Positions 7,840-15,917 are shown, counted from the first letter of the stretch. The stretch is 34,178 nucleotides of DNA from JBBRZF01 sp038236965 (GCA_038236965.1 JBBRZF010000015.1:1-34178); one strand, 5' to 3'. Notes: a model not told the origin generated them from the letters alone. Made by a program: numbers and translations.

Positions 7840-7938
7840 CAGAATCCCCCGTAACCGAGAATCGTAGAACCGTTCTTCTGCGATATCCTTTGCCAAGGTC
7901 TTAAATTACAAATTGGCGTTTCGAGAATTTGAAATCTT

Positions 7939-8277
7939 ATGGACTGTCTCTTTTGCAAGATCATCGCCGGGCAGATACCAGCGAGCAAAGTTTACGAAGA
8001 TGAGCGCGTGCTCGCTTTCAACGACATCGACCCCAAAGCTCCCACGCACATCCTCATCATTCCCAAGCAACACATCGCGGGACTGAACACGGCGGGCGAA
8101 GGTGACGCGGAGATACTCGGCTACATGCAACTGGTTGCGGCGCGCCTGGGGCGCGAGCGCGAGATCGAAGACGGATATCGGACGGTGTTCAACGTGGGAC
8201 CAAAATCAGGCCAATCCGTCTTTCACATCCACCTGCATCTCGTCGGCGGACGCGACCTGAGTTGGCCTCCAGGCTAA
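7939..8277 (+). CDS. hinT: HIT family purine nucleoside phosphoramidase (HinT type)
   Basis: 112 residues, a complete histidine-triad protein of normal size. The signature HIHLHLVGG (H96, H98, H100) sits near the C-terminus, and the family's N-terminal pattern CLFCKIIAGQIPASKVYEDERVLAF is intact. C3, C6 and H45 with the triad region resemble the zinc site of some bacterial members. HinT proteins hydrolyse AMP-linked phosphoramidates such as aminoacyl-adenylates in the cytoplasm. The gene lies 99 bases after rlpA with no obvious terminator between, so it may be co-transcribed, but it could have its own promoter. A hairpin follows at 8293-8317. Confidence 0.94.
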   Translation: MDCLFCKIIAGQIPASKVYEDERVLAFNDIDPKAPTHILIIPKQHIAGLNTAGEGDAEILGYMQLVAARLGREREIEDGYRTVFNVGPKSGQSVFHIHLHLVGGRDLSWPPG

Positions 8278-8292
8278 ATCTCAGGCAAAAGA

Positions 8293-8317
8293 AAAGCTCC
8301 TCTTTTGCAGGGGCTTT
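8293..8317 (-). terminator. Terminator between hinT and the convergent DehI-like gene
   Basis: A 9-bp stem (8293-8301 with 8309-8317, one G-T pair) has a 7-base loop. The minus-strand side ends in TTTTCTTTT, favouring termination of the gene at 8337-9212. On the plus strand the T-run is only three bases, so it may weakly serve hinT too. Confidence 0.65.
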
Positions 8318-8336
8318 GCCAGCTGACCGCTTTCTC

Positions 8337-9212
8337 TCACGCTGCTCGTGACCTCGGCAACAGAGCGAAGGAACGCTGCCAGACGGACACCAGCACCGCC
8401 ATTTGCGGCAGCAATCTCGCGACTCCATCTACAGACTCCTCGACCTCGCGCCATTGCTGGGCCGTCAAGTGGCGTCCCAGTTGGCGGTGGTCTTTTACCG
8501 GCAGCCCCGCAAGCAATCCCATGGAGCGGCGCGCAACCTCATCGCGGGCTTTCAAGAACTCGCGGTTGCCGAAGACTTTTTTCGAGTCCATCCACACTGA
8601 CCCCAGGTATCCCGGGAACGGCAGCAACACTCGGAAGGGGCTGGGCACATTCTTGATCTTCATGGTGCGTTTGATATCGCCAAAGATGAGCCATGCGCGC
8701 ATGCCCGCTTCTTCTTCGGAAGGAACGTGGAGAGTCACCAGCCGGGAAAGCGCGGGGTGCTGCCTGCCTGGACTGACTCTGCCGGCTTGACCGCCGGAAT
8801 ATCCGCGCTGCATCAATCGCGTAAAGAGCACCATGCGCGGAAGCGCGCGGACGAAAACTCCGACCACTCCGGCGAGTACCGCCATGTCGGCGGTCGAGAT
8901 CTTTTGCGCCGCGAGTGTGCGCTCCTGGTCACCAAACTTCCATCCGCCGGAAACCACTTCCGAACGGATGAATTCATCGAGCGAAAGTGCCGCGTTCTGG
9001 AATTCGCGCGACGAGGCCACGGGCAGCAGATCGTGCCACATGGCTTTTAGATACTCAGGGCAACCTGCGGCGAGTTTAAAGATAGTGGGAACAAAGGGGA
9101 TGTCGAAGGCGGCCCGGACTTCGCCGTAGATCCTGCGTATTTCCGGGCCAACCTCGTGATCTTCGTACGCGCGGGTCAAGGACATTGGGACAGCCTCGGC
9201 TGGTGTGGACAC
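8337..9212 (-). CDS. DehI-family (halocarboxylic acid dehalogenase-like) protein
   Basis: 291 residues from GTG 9212, or 282 from the in-frame ATG 9185, which has GAGG 8 bases upstream and may be the true start. The protein is an internal duplication. Residues 25-65 (IRRIYGEVRAAFDIPFVPT, then AGCPEYLKAMWHDLLPV) are echoed at 171-212 (MRAWLIFGDIKRTMKIKNVP, then PFPGYLGSVWMDSKKV). A two-repeat pseudo-dimer and a length near 290 are hallmarks of the group I dehalogenase DehI, which hydrolyses both isomers of 2-halo acids. Many genomic members are untested, and I cannot map every active-site residue by eye, so dehalogenase activity is not claimed. There is no signal peptide. The gene is followed by the terminator at 8293-8317 and preceded, 84 bases away, by another minus-strand gene. 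Confidence 0.7.
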   Translation of the reverse strand: MSTPAEAVPMSLTRAYEDHEVGPEIRRIYGEVRAAFDIPFVPTIFKLAAGCPEYLKAMWHDLLPVASSREFQNAALSLDEFIRSEVVSGGWKFGDQERTLAAQKISTADMAVLAGVVGVFVRALPRMVLFTRLMQRGYSGGQAGRVSPGRQHPALSRLVTLHVPSEEEAGMRAWLIFGDIKRTMKIKNVPSPFRVLLPFPGYLGSVWMDSKKVFGNREFLKARDEVARRSMGLLAGLPVKDHRQLGRHLTAQQWREVEESVDGVARLLPQMAVLVSVWQRSFALLPRSRAA

Positions 9213-9296
9213 TCACCCGTGTATGACGGCATTCACCTGCCGGATAGTTGGCTGCCAGCCAAGAACTTCGCCTTCGGCAGTGACTCTGAATCTTGA

Positions 9297-10091
9297 CTAA
9301 GACTCGTCCATTTCTTCTTCGGGAGCGCCGTGGCGACGCAGAATCTGCGGCAGATTCTGCGAAAAAGCTGACCTCGGCACCACCATATCGCAACCGGCTT
9401 CCACGGCTTTCGCCTTCAACTCACCTTGCAGGTGAGAAAGGAATCCGATGAAGTTCGTGCCCTTTTTCAATTTTGTCTTCAGCTTCGGGATCATGGTGAG
9501 CGGCTTCGCGTTCACATTGTTCAAGTCGAAGATGATGAGCGAGGGCTTGTTTGTTTCCGGGGATTCCGCGACTTTTTCGAGGATCTCTTTGTCGGTCTTT
9601 ACAAACTGGACTTTGACGCCTAGTTTGCGGGCCGTCTCCTGGATCTTTGCCAGGAAGAAGAGGTCGTCGACGAACGCATAGATCTTCGGCGCGGCGTTTT
9701 CGTCGATGACTGGCACGACGGGCGGGGCAAATGGTTTTCCAAAGCTTCGTCCGTTGGTGTTATTGCCGTCGATGTTTTGAAGCGCGCGGTAATTGTGGTC
9801 CATCGGCGCCGAATAGAGTTCCGCGTCGGGTCCCTTCACGCGTGCCGGACGATCCGGGCGTGGTCCGCGTGAACCACTGGCGCGTTTCGGATTCTGCGAG
9901 TGTCCGGCGGGACGTCCTGCATGATGCCCTCCGGTCGCGCTTGGCGCGTGCTGTCCACCTTGACGGGGTTGAGCTGTTGTTCCGCCCTGCTGGGGTTGCG
10001 CAGGAGTCGCGCCATGCCCGCGGCGTCCACGACGCCGCTTGCGTCCTCTCCCCCCGGGACTTCCGGACGGATGGTTCGGTGCATTAGTCAT
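9297..10091 (-). CDS. Disordered Arg/Gly-rich protein with degenerate response-regulator receiver domain
   Basis: 264 residues in two parts. Residues 1-130 are disordered and basic, with GGRGRKRRRGRRGHG followed by Gln/Gly/His-rich repeats, as in nucleic-acid-binding tails. Residues 135-255 look like a CheY-type receiver: an N-terminal acidic pair in KIYAFVDDLFFLAK (D142, D143), a strand ending in an Asp at the phosphorylation position (LIIFDLNN, D189), a Ser after the fourth strand (FIGFLSH, S219) and a fifth strand VVPRSAF. The invariant receiver Lys appears to be replaced by R240, so normal phosphorylation switching is doubtful. There is no DNA-binding or enzymatic output domain. A cytoplasmic RNA- or DNA-associated role is inferred from the tail alone. 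The start is ATG 10091 with only a weak ribosome site. Confidence 0.75.
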   Translation of the reverse strand: MTNAPNHPSGSPGGRGRKRRRGRRGHGATPAQPQQGGTTAQPRQGGQHAPSATGGHHAGRPAGHSQNPKRASGSRGPRPDRPARVKGPDAELYSAPMDHNYRALQNIDGNNTNGRSFGKPFAPPVVPVIDENAAPKIYAFVDDLFFLAKIQETARKLGVKVQFVKTDKEILEKVAESPETNKPSLIIFDLNNVNAKPLTMIPKLKTKLKKGTNFIGFLSHLQGELKAKAVEAGCDMVVPRSAFSQNLPQILRRHGAPEEEMDES

Positions 10092-10701
10092 AAGTTGTTA
10101 GTTTCTCTTTTAATTTGCACTTAGCGTTTTTGATGCTGCTGCTGTCGTTTGCTCGCGCTCGTTAAAGTGCGGACGACTCTGTCCTTCACCTGACCCGCTT
10201 CGCTGACTGATTCTTCAGCGCGCAAGGGCTGTAACCAGGGATGGCTGCACTGGAGCCGTCAGAGAGGCCGATAGTACTTGGCACTCTCCGGATGGCGCAA
10301 GCAGAATAGCGCTTGCAAACCGCTCCCCATGGCCCAAGTCGCTCAGCAGTGTAACGACTGAACGACTTCGCTTGGATATGGTTCCCCGCAGAAAGGTTTC
10401 TCAATCGCGAAGTTATCCAAATGAATCGTATTCGCTGGGTAGCCGCACTTTTGACCAGCGGCTCAACTTCCTTTTGAAAACGCTCGAACGCGTCTTCCGT
10501 GCTTCCTACTGGATGCCGCGCGACACAAACTAGTTTTATGCGTCCGCTAGCAGCACCCAAACACTGGAGACATTATGAACTAACTCGGAGAATGCTACAA
10601 CGACTGCCTGTGGAATATTGCACCAAAGGGGACAACATCTTCCAGTCCGGTTCGAGTCCAAGGAGGAGTTTCCGCGATCACCCTGGTGCACCCGGACCAA
10701 C
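10092..10701. other. 610-base stretch without a supported gene
   Basis: Both flanking genes are on the minus strand. A 124-codon open frame (10186-10560, minus) needs a TTG start, lacks a ribosome site and shows no domain or compositional support, so I do not call it. A short inverted repeat, GCAAGC...GCTTGC, lies near 10300. I see no tRNA-like or riboswitch-like structure. It could hold a decayed gene. Confidence 0.45.
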
Positions 10702-12111
10702 TCAGAAAGCCTTTTTCCAGGTATAGATGAGCTCGCCCCTAACAAAGTATCCATACGAGTCTCCGCAATAAAAGGTTCCCGGCACCATGGCTTCATATAC
10801 CAGATGTCCGCGCAGATGGTCGTTCAATTTGTAATCTGCGCGGAACTGAAGCAAGTCTCCGCGCGTAGTTCCGTCGCCAAAGATCGGGGCTTTCGAAATC
10901 GCATGAAAGGCCCTCATGTGATACCAGGTGGTACGCAAAGAAAGATTGTTGCGCGGCGTTACGCCAAACTCCGCCTGAGACATATGCAGGTTCGACCAAT
11001 AGCCCACGGCTTTTTCTTTGGACTGCTCGTATGGGTACAGGTCGCTCCAGCGCGGATATCGACTGAACAGCGGGTCCCAACCCTCAACGGTGTTTTTCGT
11101 CTTCGAATCATCGCCGCTCAGCGCGATGTATCCGGCGAGAAAGTACGGTTTCCCACTGCGATTCAGGTCTTTGCGTACCGTGCTATAGCCTCCCCATGCG
11201 CGTACCTCGGTGGAAGGATGCTGTGCACCCCACTGAAAGCCGCCTTCGCTGCTCGAGGTGATACCCCGCGCGAAACGATGCACGATGCGCGAGCCTGCTG
11301 TGTGCACATTACGGTCTGGCTGGAACAATGCATTGGTTGCAGGGCGAGGATCGTTGATCTCTTTCTTGTAGAAATAATAGGAATCCCAATCCGTGCTCTT
11401 GTGGTTTCTGTCCGTGTAGTACAAGCCGAGCGCCTGTTCTTCCCAATCCACCAGCGCTTTTTCCTTGTCGTTGATGCGCGGCAGCATGCGGTCGCGCGCT
11501 GGATCCAGTATCCCCATCAGCTCGATGGTTGATTTTTTCCAGGTGTACCCGAGGACCGCCGAATTGGAATACATGGAGCGAGAACCGTCGCTCGGATTCC
11601 CGTCCATCAGGATGAAGCCATCGCCGCGCATAAGATTCTGCCGGCCGACGCGCAGCGTCACGCCCTTTTTCCCGATGTCCTTTAAGGTGACGTAAAGACT
11701 TTCGAACACCATCTCGTCGATATCGATCTTGAGGTCCGGCGTGTCCTGTTTTTTGAATTCGTTGACCAGCCCTACATAGAACTCGATCTTCTTTGTGACG
11801 GGCACATCTATCCACAAGCGGGTACGGAATCGGTATTGATTTCGGCGGTCAGCGAAACTGGAGTTGTAATCGGTAGTGTTATTCCAGTTTTCGGAGCGGA
11901 AACGAATCTCCGCGCCCACCTGGATTGACTCGCGAGGTGCCGGTTTCTGTTCGACCTGCGCAACTCCGGAGGTCGTCGCCGCCTCGGGTTTGTTCGGTGC
12001 CGCATCTTTCTTAGCGCCTTCGGCAGCGCTGCCATCGGAGGCACGCAATACAGAAGAGACTCCCATCATCATCAATAAAATTGCGATCAATCCGATCTTT
12101 CGGTACATCAT
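10702..12111 (-). CDS. Alginate-export-type outer membrane beta-barrel protein
   Basis: 469 residues from ATG 12111. The frame stays open upstream to 12264, but this start gives a standard signal peptide (MMYRKIGLIAILLMMMGVSS, cut near RASDG). A short Ala/Pro/Lys linker leads to a barrel built of alternating strands with many Tyr/Trp/Arg girdle residues, for example VGAEIRFRSENWNNT, NQYRFRTRLWIDVPV, KIEFYVGLVNEFKK and GVTLRVGRQNLMRGDGFIL. The protein ends in an outer-membrane-type terminal strand, GELIYTWKKAF, with a final Phe. The FRTRL and GRQ-x-L patterns are typical of the alginate export / AlgE-like porin family, which covers many uncharacterised single-chain channels. The substrate is unknown; no polysaccharide synthesis genes are nearby. 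The barrel and location are well supported. Confidence 0.8.
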   Translation of the reverse strand: MMYRKIGLIAILLMMMGVSSVLRASDGSAAEGAKKDAAPNKPEAATTSGVAQVEQKPAPRESIQVGAEIRFRSENWNNTTDYNSSFADRRNQYRFRTRLWIDVPVTKKIEFYVGLVNEFKKQDTPDLKIDIDEMVFESLYVTLKDIGKKGVTLRVGRQNLMRGDGFILMDGNPSDGSRSMYSNSAVLGYTWKKSTIELMGILDPARDRMLPRINDKEKALVDWEEQALGLYYTDRNHKSTDWDSYYFYKKEINDPRPATNALFQPDRNVHTAGSRIVHRFARGITSSSEGGFQWGAQHPSTEVRAWGGYSTVRKDLNRSGKPYFLAGYIALSGDDSKTKNTVEGWDPLFSRYPRWSDLYPYEQSKEKAVGYWSNLHMSQAEFGVTPRNNLSLRTTWYHMRAFHAISKAPIFGDGTTRGDLLQFRADYKLNDHLRGHLVYEAMVPGTFYCGDSYGYFVRGELIYTWKKAF

Positions 12112-12297
12112 TGTTCCCGTCGCCTGCTGAATGTTGTTCCTTTTCGACATCGGCCAGAGTAGCGGGAAGTTTAATAAGAATCTGTGATTTGCGAACAATG
12201 AGGCATTCCTTCGAACAATTTGAGACGGATAAAGGCTCCACCGGTCTTCAAAAGCATAAGACACGAATCGAACGTCCTGATGATCGCCCGCGCCATT

Positions 12298-12957
12298 CTA
12301 AAACTTCAATCCCAATGCCTTCGTTGTGAACTCCACCAGGGGCAGCATGGAGCGACATGCGACGGCGAATTCTTTCAGCAACTTCGGGCTGCAGATTTGT
12401 TGGTCGGTGAGTGCCACCGACGCCACAAAATCCTTGCGCTTGATGTCCTCGATAAAAGGGTGCCTGGGGTCGAATCCGCGAGGCGGCCGCGTCAGGCTCT
12501 CGCCTTCGAGCTCCAACTTGCGACGGATCTTCTTCCACGGTTCTGGCTGACTCGCGATGGCTGTGCGGATTTTAGTAAGAGAGCGATTGTCCGGATGCCA
12601 CACTCCCGCCGCGGCGAAACAGCCGCCCGGTTCCAAGTGCAGATAGAAAACGGGGGCGTGCGCGTCCTTTCCCTTTTCGTGCGAGAAGCGAATGCCGATG
12701 TGGGTCTTGAAAGGACTCTTGTCGGCGGAGAAACGAATGTCGCGATAGATGCGGAACAGCGAACTGCGCGCCGCGACGAAATGCGGACTCAGTTTGTTCA
12801 ATGGCTCCGCAAACTCGCTGATGAATCTCTGCGCGTGCTCCACCACATCGTGCTGATACTTTAGTTTGGGTTTGGCAAACCACTCGCGGTTATTATGGCG
12901 TTTGAGTTGTAGGATAAAAGTGAACAACTCGGGTTGAAACAGAAGAGTCTGCGACAT
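12298..12957 (-). CDS. DUF2461 family protein
   Basis: 219 residues from ATG 12957; a GTG seven codons upstream is also in frame. The sequence follows the DUF2461 pattern throughout: an N-terminal FTFILQLKRHNNREWFAKPK, the central FRIYRDIRFSADKSPFKTHIG, then FYLHLEPGGCFAAAGVWHPD and a C-terminal helical part. The length is normal. The family is widespread in bacteria, with no established biochemical function. There is no signal peptide or membrane segment. The neighbouring barrel protein gene begins 186 bases downstream on the same strand, so a shared transcript is possible but not evident. Confidence 0.9.
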   Translation of the reverse strand: MSQTLLFQPELFTFILQLKRHNNREWFAKPKLKYQHDVVEHAQRFISEFAEPLNKLSPHFVAARSSLFRIYRDIRFSADKSPFKTHIGIRFSHEKGKDAHAPVFYLHLEPGGCFAAAGVWHPDNRSLTKIRTAIASQPEPWKKIRRKLELEGESLTRPPRGFDPRHPFIEDIKRKDFVASVALTDQQICSPKLLKEFAVACRSMLPLVEFTTKALGLKF

Positions 12958-13028
12958 AGACGTTGGCCTCGCGTGCACAATCTACCGCCTGGTATGTCTT
13001 TGTTACAAATTCGTGCTGAGATGCCCGA

Positions 13029-13430
13029 ATGGAGGAAGCCTTGAGTTTCGCCTCTGAAAACCAGGAATCCATCTCGGTACGACTTCAGAACGTCACCAAT
13101 GAACTGCGCCGGATAGAGGACCTGCTTACGCTGGAGGAAGACGTCGAACCTCGTATCCTGACCGATTTCAGAGACGCTCTGAACCGGGTACGCAATACGG
13201 CGTGGGCAGTTGAGCAATACTTAAACCTGAAGACTACGCAGACCGATTCGATCAATGTTCTATCGGTTCTGACCGGAGAGCGCGTGCGGGTCACCTACCA
13301 GCTTTGCAGATTGGTGCAGGCAGACCTGGCGAAGGACGAGGTTCCCTTCAAAAAGGGTCAACTGCTGCAACTTCGCGATGCCACGCAGGACTTGGGCAAG
13401 CAGCTAGACAAGGTTGTCGGCATCGCCTGA
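13029..13430 (+). CDS. Small helical cytoplasmic protein of unknown function
   Basis: 133 residues from ATG 13029. A TTG at 13041 preceded by GGAGGA, 4 bases away, is an equally good start and would remove four residues. The sequence is helical and charged, with conserved-looking segments NVTNELRRIEDLLTLEEDVEPRIL and FRDALNRVRNTAWAVEQYL, then a second helical half ending LRDATQDLGKQLDKVVGIA. There is no signal peptide, and only one Cys. I recognise no named family. The gene diverges from the DUF2461 gene and stands alone, with a tRNA on the other strand downstream. Confidence 0.75.
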   Translation: MEEALSFASENQESISVRLQNVTNELRRIEDLLTLEEDVEPRILTDFRDALNRVRNTAWAVEQYLNLKTTQTDSINVLSVLTGERVRVTYQLCRLVQADLAKDEVPFKKGQLLQLRDATQDLGKQLDKVVGIA

Positions 13431-13537
13431 CCGTTCAGTTCATCTCTGCCGGCTTTAACTCCCGCAGAGATGCCGGGAGGGCCCGATGGTCAGAGCGGGA
13501 CTTGCCTACAACTAATATTTTCCGGGTTGAAACAGAA

Positions 13538-13559
13538 ACAGCCACTCGCAAGTGGCTGT
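13538..13559 (-). terminator. Terminator downstream of tRNA-Val
   Basis: A perfect 9-bp stem (ACAGCCACT with AGTGGCTGT) surrounds a 4-base loop. On the minus strand it is followed by TTCTGTTTC and begins 16 bases after the tRNA 3' end. It has no T-run on the plus strand. Confidence 0.6.
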
Positions 13560-13575
13560 GGAATAACAAGATATA

Positions 13576-13650
13576 TGGTGGGCGCTGCAGGACTTGAACC
13601 TGCGACTTCCACCGTGTGAAGATGGCACTCTACCGCTGAGTTAAGCGCCC
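13576..13650 (-). tRNA. tRNA-Val (anticodon CAC)
   Basis: The minus strand folds into a full cloverleaf. The acceptor stem is GGGCGCT with AGCGCCC. The D arm has the loop AGCGGTA. The anticodon stem CCATC/GGTGG closes the loop TTCACAC, giving anticodon CAC for Val GUG codons. The T arm is GCAGG-TTCAAGT-CCTGC. The 3' CCA is encoded (13576-13578). A terminator-like hairpin follows at 13538-13559. Confidence 0.95.
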
Positions 13651-13858
13651 ACGTATCTCATTCCGCCAGTTTGGCGGAGCCGGAGAAGTCTACGCCGACC
13701 ATAATAACAGACCTGCTTCTAGAGGCCAATCCATCGTCGGGTGTGCCTGCTCGCCAGCCGTTACGGCCCTTGGATATTCGATTTATCTTCGCCCTCTTTG
13801 TGGGTGGCGGCTCTGCCCAATTCCCTCTCGGCCTTGGCTCTGCCATAATGTCCCTAGC

Positions 13859-14620
13859 GTGACCTATCCCCCCGAATCCCGACGGCCCGACCCGGTCGAT
13901 TCCGATGATGCCGACTTTCCGCAACTTTCGCAGAAAGAGGGGGTTACTAGTGACATGGGCACAGCAGCAATGAACGGCGGCCTGTTACCTGCGCAACCGG
14001 ATACCTCCGATTCCGTGCGGTATCATCGCCACGTTCCGGTGACTCTCGAAGGTCTGACGGACGCCGAGATCATGCTGCGCGTCAAGACCGGTGATGACGA
14101 CGCATTCAATTTCCTCATCGAAAAATTTCGTCGTCCGCTGATCAGTTTCATGTATCGCATGACGCACAACTCGGCGACGGCAGAAGAACTTGCACAGGAA
14201 GTATTTCTGCGGGTCTACCGCTCGCGCGCCAGCTACACGGCCAATGCCAAGTTCACGACCTGGATGTATCGCATCGCTACGAACCTGGCGGTGAACCATG
14301 CACGCGATACCAAGCACGAACGTCCGGAAGTGATGAGTTCGATCGACGCGTCGGACGAAGAGACCGGGCTCTCGATCGATGTGGCGGATAAGCGGTTGAA
14401 CGTCGAGGAACGCATCTTGCGGCGAGAACGGCTCGTGGCCATTAAGCGGCACGTGGAGTCGTTGCCTGATCGCCAGCGCCTGGCGGTGCTGATGCACAAG
14501 TACCAGAACATGGATTACCGGCAGATCGCCGATGTATTGAATCTGAGTGAGTCGGCAACGAAATCGCTTCTGTTCCGCGCCTATGAGACGCTGCGCGAGA
14601 AGCTCAAGGAATTCATTTGA
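13859..14620 (+). CDS. RNA polymerase ECF-type sigma factor (sigma-70 family)
   Basis: 253 residues from GTG 13859. An in-frame ATG at 13955 with AGAGGGGG about 11 bases upstream may be the true start, since the first 32 residues are low-complexity. Region 2 spans about residues 80-150 (DAFNFLIEKFRRPLISFMYR, EELAQEVFLRVYRSRASY, FTTWMYRIATNLAVNHARD). Region 4 is at about 198-252 (LPDRQRLAVLMHKYQNMDYRQIADVLNLS, then a recognition helix). Region 3 is lacking, as in ECF factors. The following gene encodes a membrane-bound zinc-finger anti-sigma factor 7 bases away, so the two are co-transcribed and this factor is probably held at the membrane until an envelope signal arrives. The region 4 and 2 architecture is clear; target promoters are unknown. 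Confidence 0.92.
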   Translation: MTYPPESRRPDPVDSDDADFPQLSQKEGVTSDMGTAAMNGGLLPAQPDTSDSVRYHRHVPVTLEGLTDAEIMLRVKTGDDDAFNFLIEKFRRPLISFMYRMTHNSATAEELAQEVFLRVYRSRASYTANAKFTTWMYRIATNLAVNHARDTKHERPEVMSSIDASDEETGLSIDVADKRLNVEERILRRERLVAIKRHVESLPDRQRLAVLMHKYQNMDYRQIADVLNLSESATKSLLFRAYETLREKLKEFI

Positions 14621-14627
14621 GGTTGTT

Positions 14628-15110
14628 ATGAACTGCAATCATCTTCGCGAACAACTTATTGACGTTGCCATGGGGACTCCGGCGTCGGTGGAACTTGAGC
14701 AGCACCTGCACTTGTGCAGTCCGTGCGCTGAGGTCCTTACCGGTTTGCGCCAAACCTTGTCGGTAATGGACGAATGGAAGGCTCCCGAGCCTTCTCCTTA
14801 TTTCGATGTACGCATGCAGGCTCGCCTGCGCGAGGAGAAGGCCCGCAGCCGCTCGTTTTTTGATTGGCTGCGCAAGCCCGCCCTTGGACTCGCGGCCGCC
14901 GTGCTGCTTGTCGCCGGCGTCGGACTTTTCCAGTACGGTGATGCGCTGAAGTACAACACCTCGCCCAATGCCTCTGCCGATCACAAAATTGTCGCGAAGA
15001 CTGGAACCGCTGTAGCCGATTTGCAGTATCTGGACAAGAACTCCGACCTGCTGACCGATTTTGACGCACTCGACGCGCTGGATTCTTCCAGCAACTCGGA
15101 CGTAAACTAG
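14628..15110 (+). CDS. Membrane anti-sigma factor with zinc-finger (ZAS-like) domain
   Basis: 160 residues from ATG 14628, five bases after a GAGG that lies at the stop of the sigma gene. The N-terminus has the anti-sigma zinc-binding pattern: an upstream C3/H5 (MNCNHLREQL) and HLHLCSPC, fitting HxxxCxxC. A linker with RMQARLREEKARSRSFFDWLRKP leads to one membrane helix (about 84-104, LGLAAAVLLVAGVGLFQYG). The outer part of about 55 residues is Asp/Ser/Asn-rich and ends in an acidic segment. This is the normal topology of a regulator that binds its sigma factor in the cytoplasm and is released by an extracytoplasmic cue. Partner identity follows from adjacency. The pairing is well supported; the signal is unknown. 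Confidence 0.88.
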   Translation: MNCNHLREQLIDVAMGTPASVELEQHLHLCSPCAEVLTGLRQTLSVMDEWKAPEPSPYFDVRMQARLREEKARSRSFFDWLRKPALGLAAAVLLVAGVGLFQYGDALKYNTSPNASADHKIVAKTGTAVADLQYLDKNSDLLTDFDALDALDSSSNSDVN

Positions 15111-15119
15111 CAGGAACTG

Positions 15120-15899
15120 TTGCAGCGTACGAAACAGGAAAGCCGGACCCTTAACGTGAAGTCACTGAAAGCCATCTCGACCGCCGTAGCCATCGCAGCG
15201 ATGGTGATCTCCGCCTCAGCACAACGTGGCGGAGGCAAGGGGGGCTCGGCTTCAGGATGGGGACAACGTCCTCCGGCGCAGCAGCGCGGCGATGGTTCCG
15301 TGAATAACAAGAACCAGCGTCCGGCGCCCGATCAAGGTTCCAACAACAACCAACAACAACAGCCTGACAATCAGCGTCCCCGTGACCAGCGTCCCAATGG
15401 CGACCAGCGTTCCAACAACTTCGTGGTGCCGGGCCGCATGCATGGCCCCGGCCCTCATGCCGGGGATTGGCTTCGCCACTACGGTTCGCTTCCGCCCGAC
15501 GAACAGCAGCGCCAACTGGAGAAGGACCCCATCTTCAAGAAGCTGCCTTCGGATCGTCAGGATAAGCTTCGGCAGCGTTTGCAGAACTTCAACAACCTGC
15601 CGCCGGATCAGCGCCAGCGCGTTCTAAATCGCATGGAACTGTTCGAGCACATGTCGCCTGACCAGCAACAGCACGCTCGCGAAATGTTCGGGCAGTTCAG
15701 GAACATGGATCCCGACCGTCGCCGTGTCTTTGTGCGAACGCTGCGACAACTGCGTACGATGAGTCCGGAAGAACGGCAGCGCGCGCTCGATTCCGACCGC
15801 TTCCGCAACAGTTTCTCAGAGCAGGAGCGCAGTCTTCTTCGTGGAATGTCGGCCATCGAAGAGCCGCCCGAAGGCGACGAACCTCCGCCGGGTTTCTAA
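15120..15899 (+). CDS. Secreted DUF3106-like protein with 18-residue helical repeats
   Basis: 259 residues from TTG 15120, with AGGA five bases upstream; GTG 15156 is an alternative. A signal peptide ends at about residue 34 (AIAAMVISASA, cut before QRG). Residues 35-100 are Gly/Gln/Asn/Pro-rich and disordered, with QRP repeated. Residues 124-231 are six consecutive units of exactly 18 residues, each starting [LM]-x-[PS]-[DE], for example LPPDQRQRVLNRMELFEH and MSPDQQQHAREMFGQFRN, plus a partial seventh. The C-terminus is acidic and Pro-rich. DUF3106 proteins have this repeated 'LPPDQRQR' helical pattern and no known activity. It is nine bases after the anti-sigma gene and ahead of a strong terminator, so it is the third gene of the sigma operon and perhaps its periplasmic sensor or target; that role is inferred. 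Confidence 0.85.
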   Translation: MQRTKQESRTLNVKSLKAISTAVAIAAMVISASAQRGGGKGGSASGWGQRPPAQQRGDGSVNNKNQRPAPDQGSNNNQQQQPDNQRPRDQRPNGDQRSNNFVVPGRMHGPGPHAGDWLRHYGSLPPDEQQRQLEKDPIFKKLPSDRQDKLRQRLQNFNNLPPDQRQRVLNRMELFEHMSPDQQQHAREMFGQFRNMDPDRRRVFVRTLRQLRTMSPEERQRALDSDRFRNSFSEQERSLLRGMSAIEEPPEGDEPPPGF

Positions 15900-15917
15900 A
15901 ACGATTCGAGTACGAAG

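Noticed and set aside
10186..10560. 124-codon minus-strand frame
   Set aside because: TTG start, no ribosome site, no recognisable domain; kept only as a weak possibility in the intergenic note.
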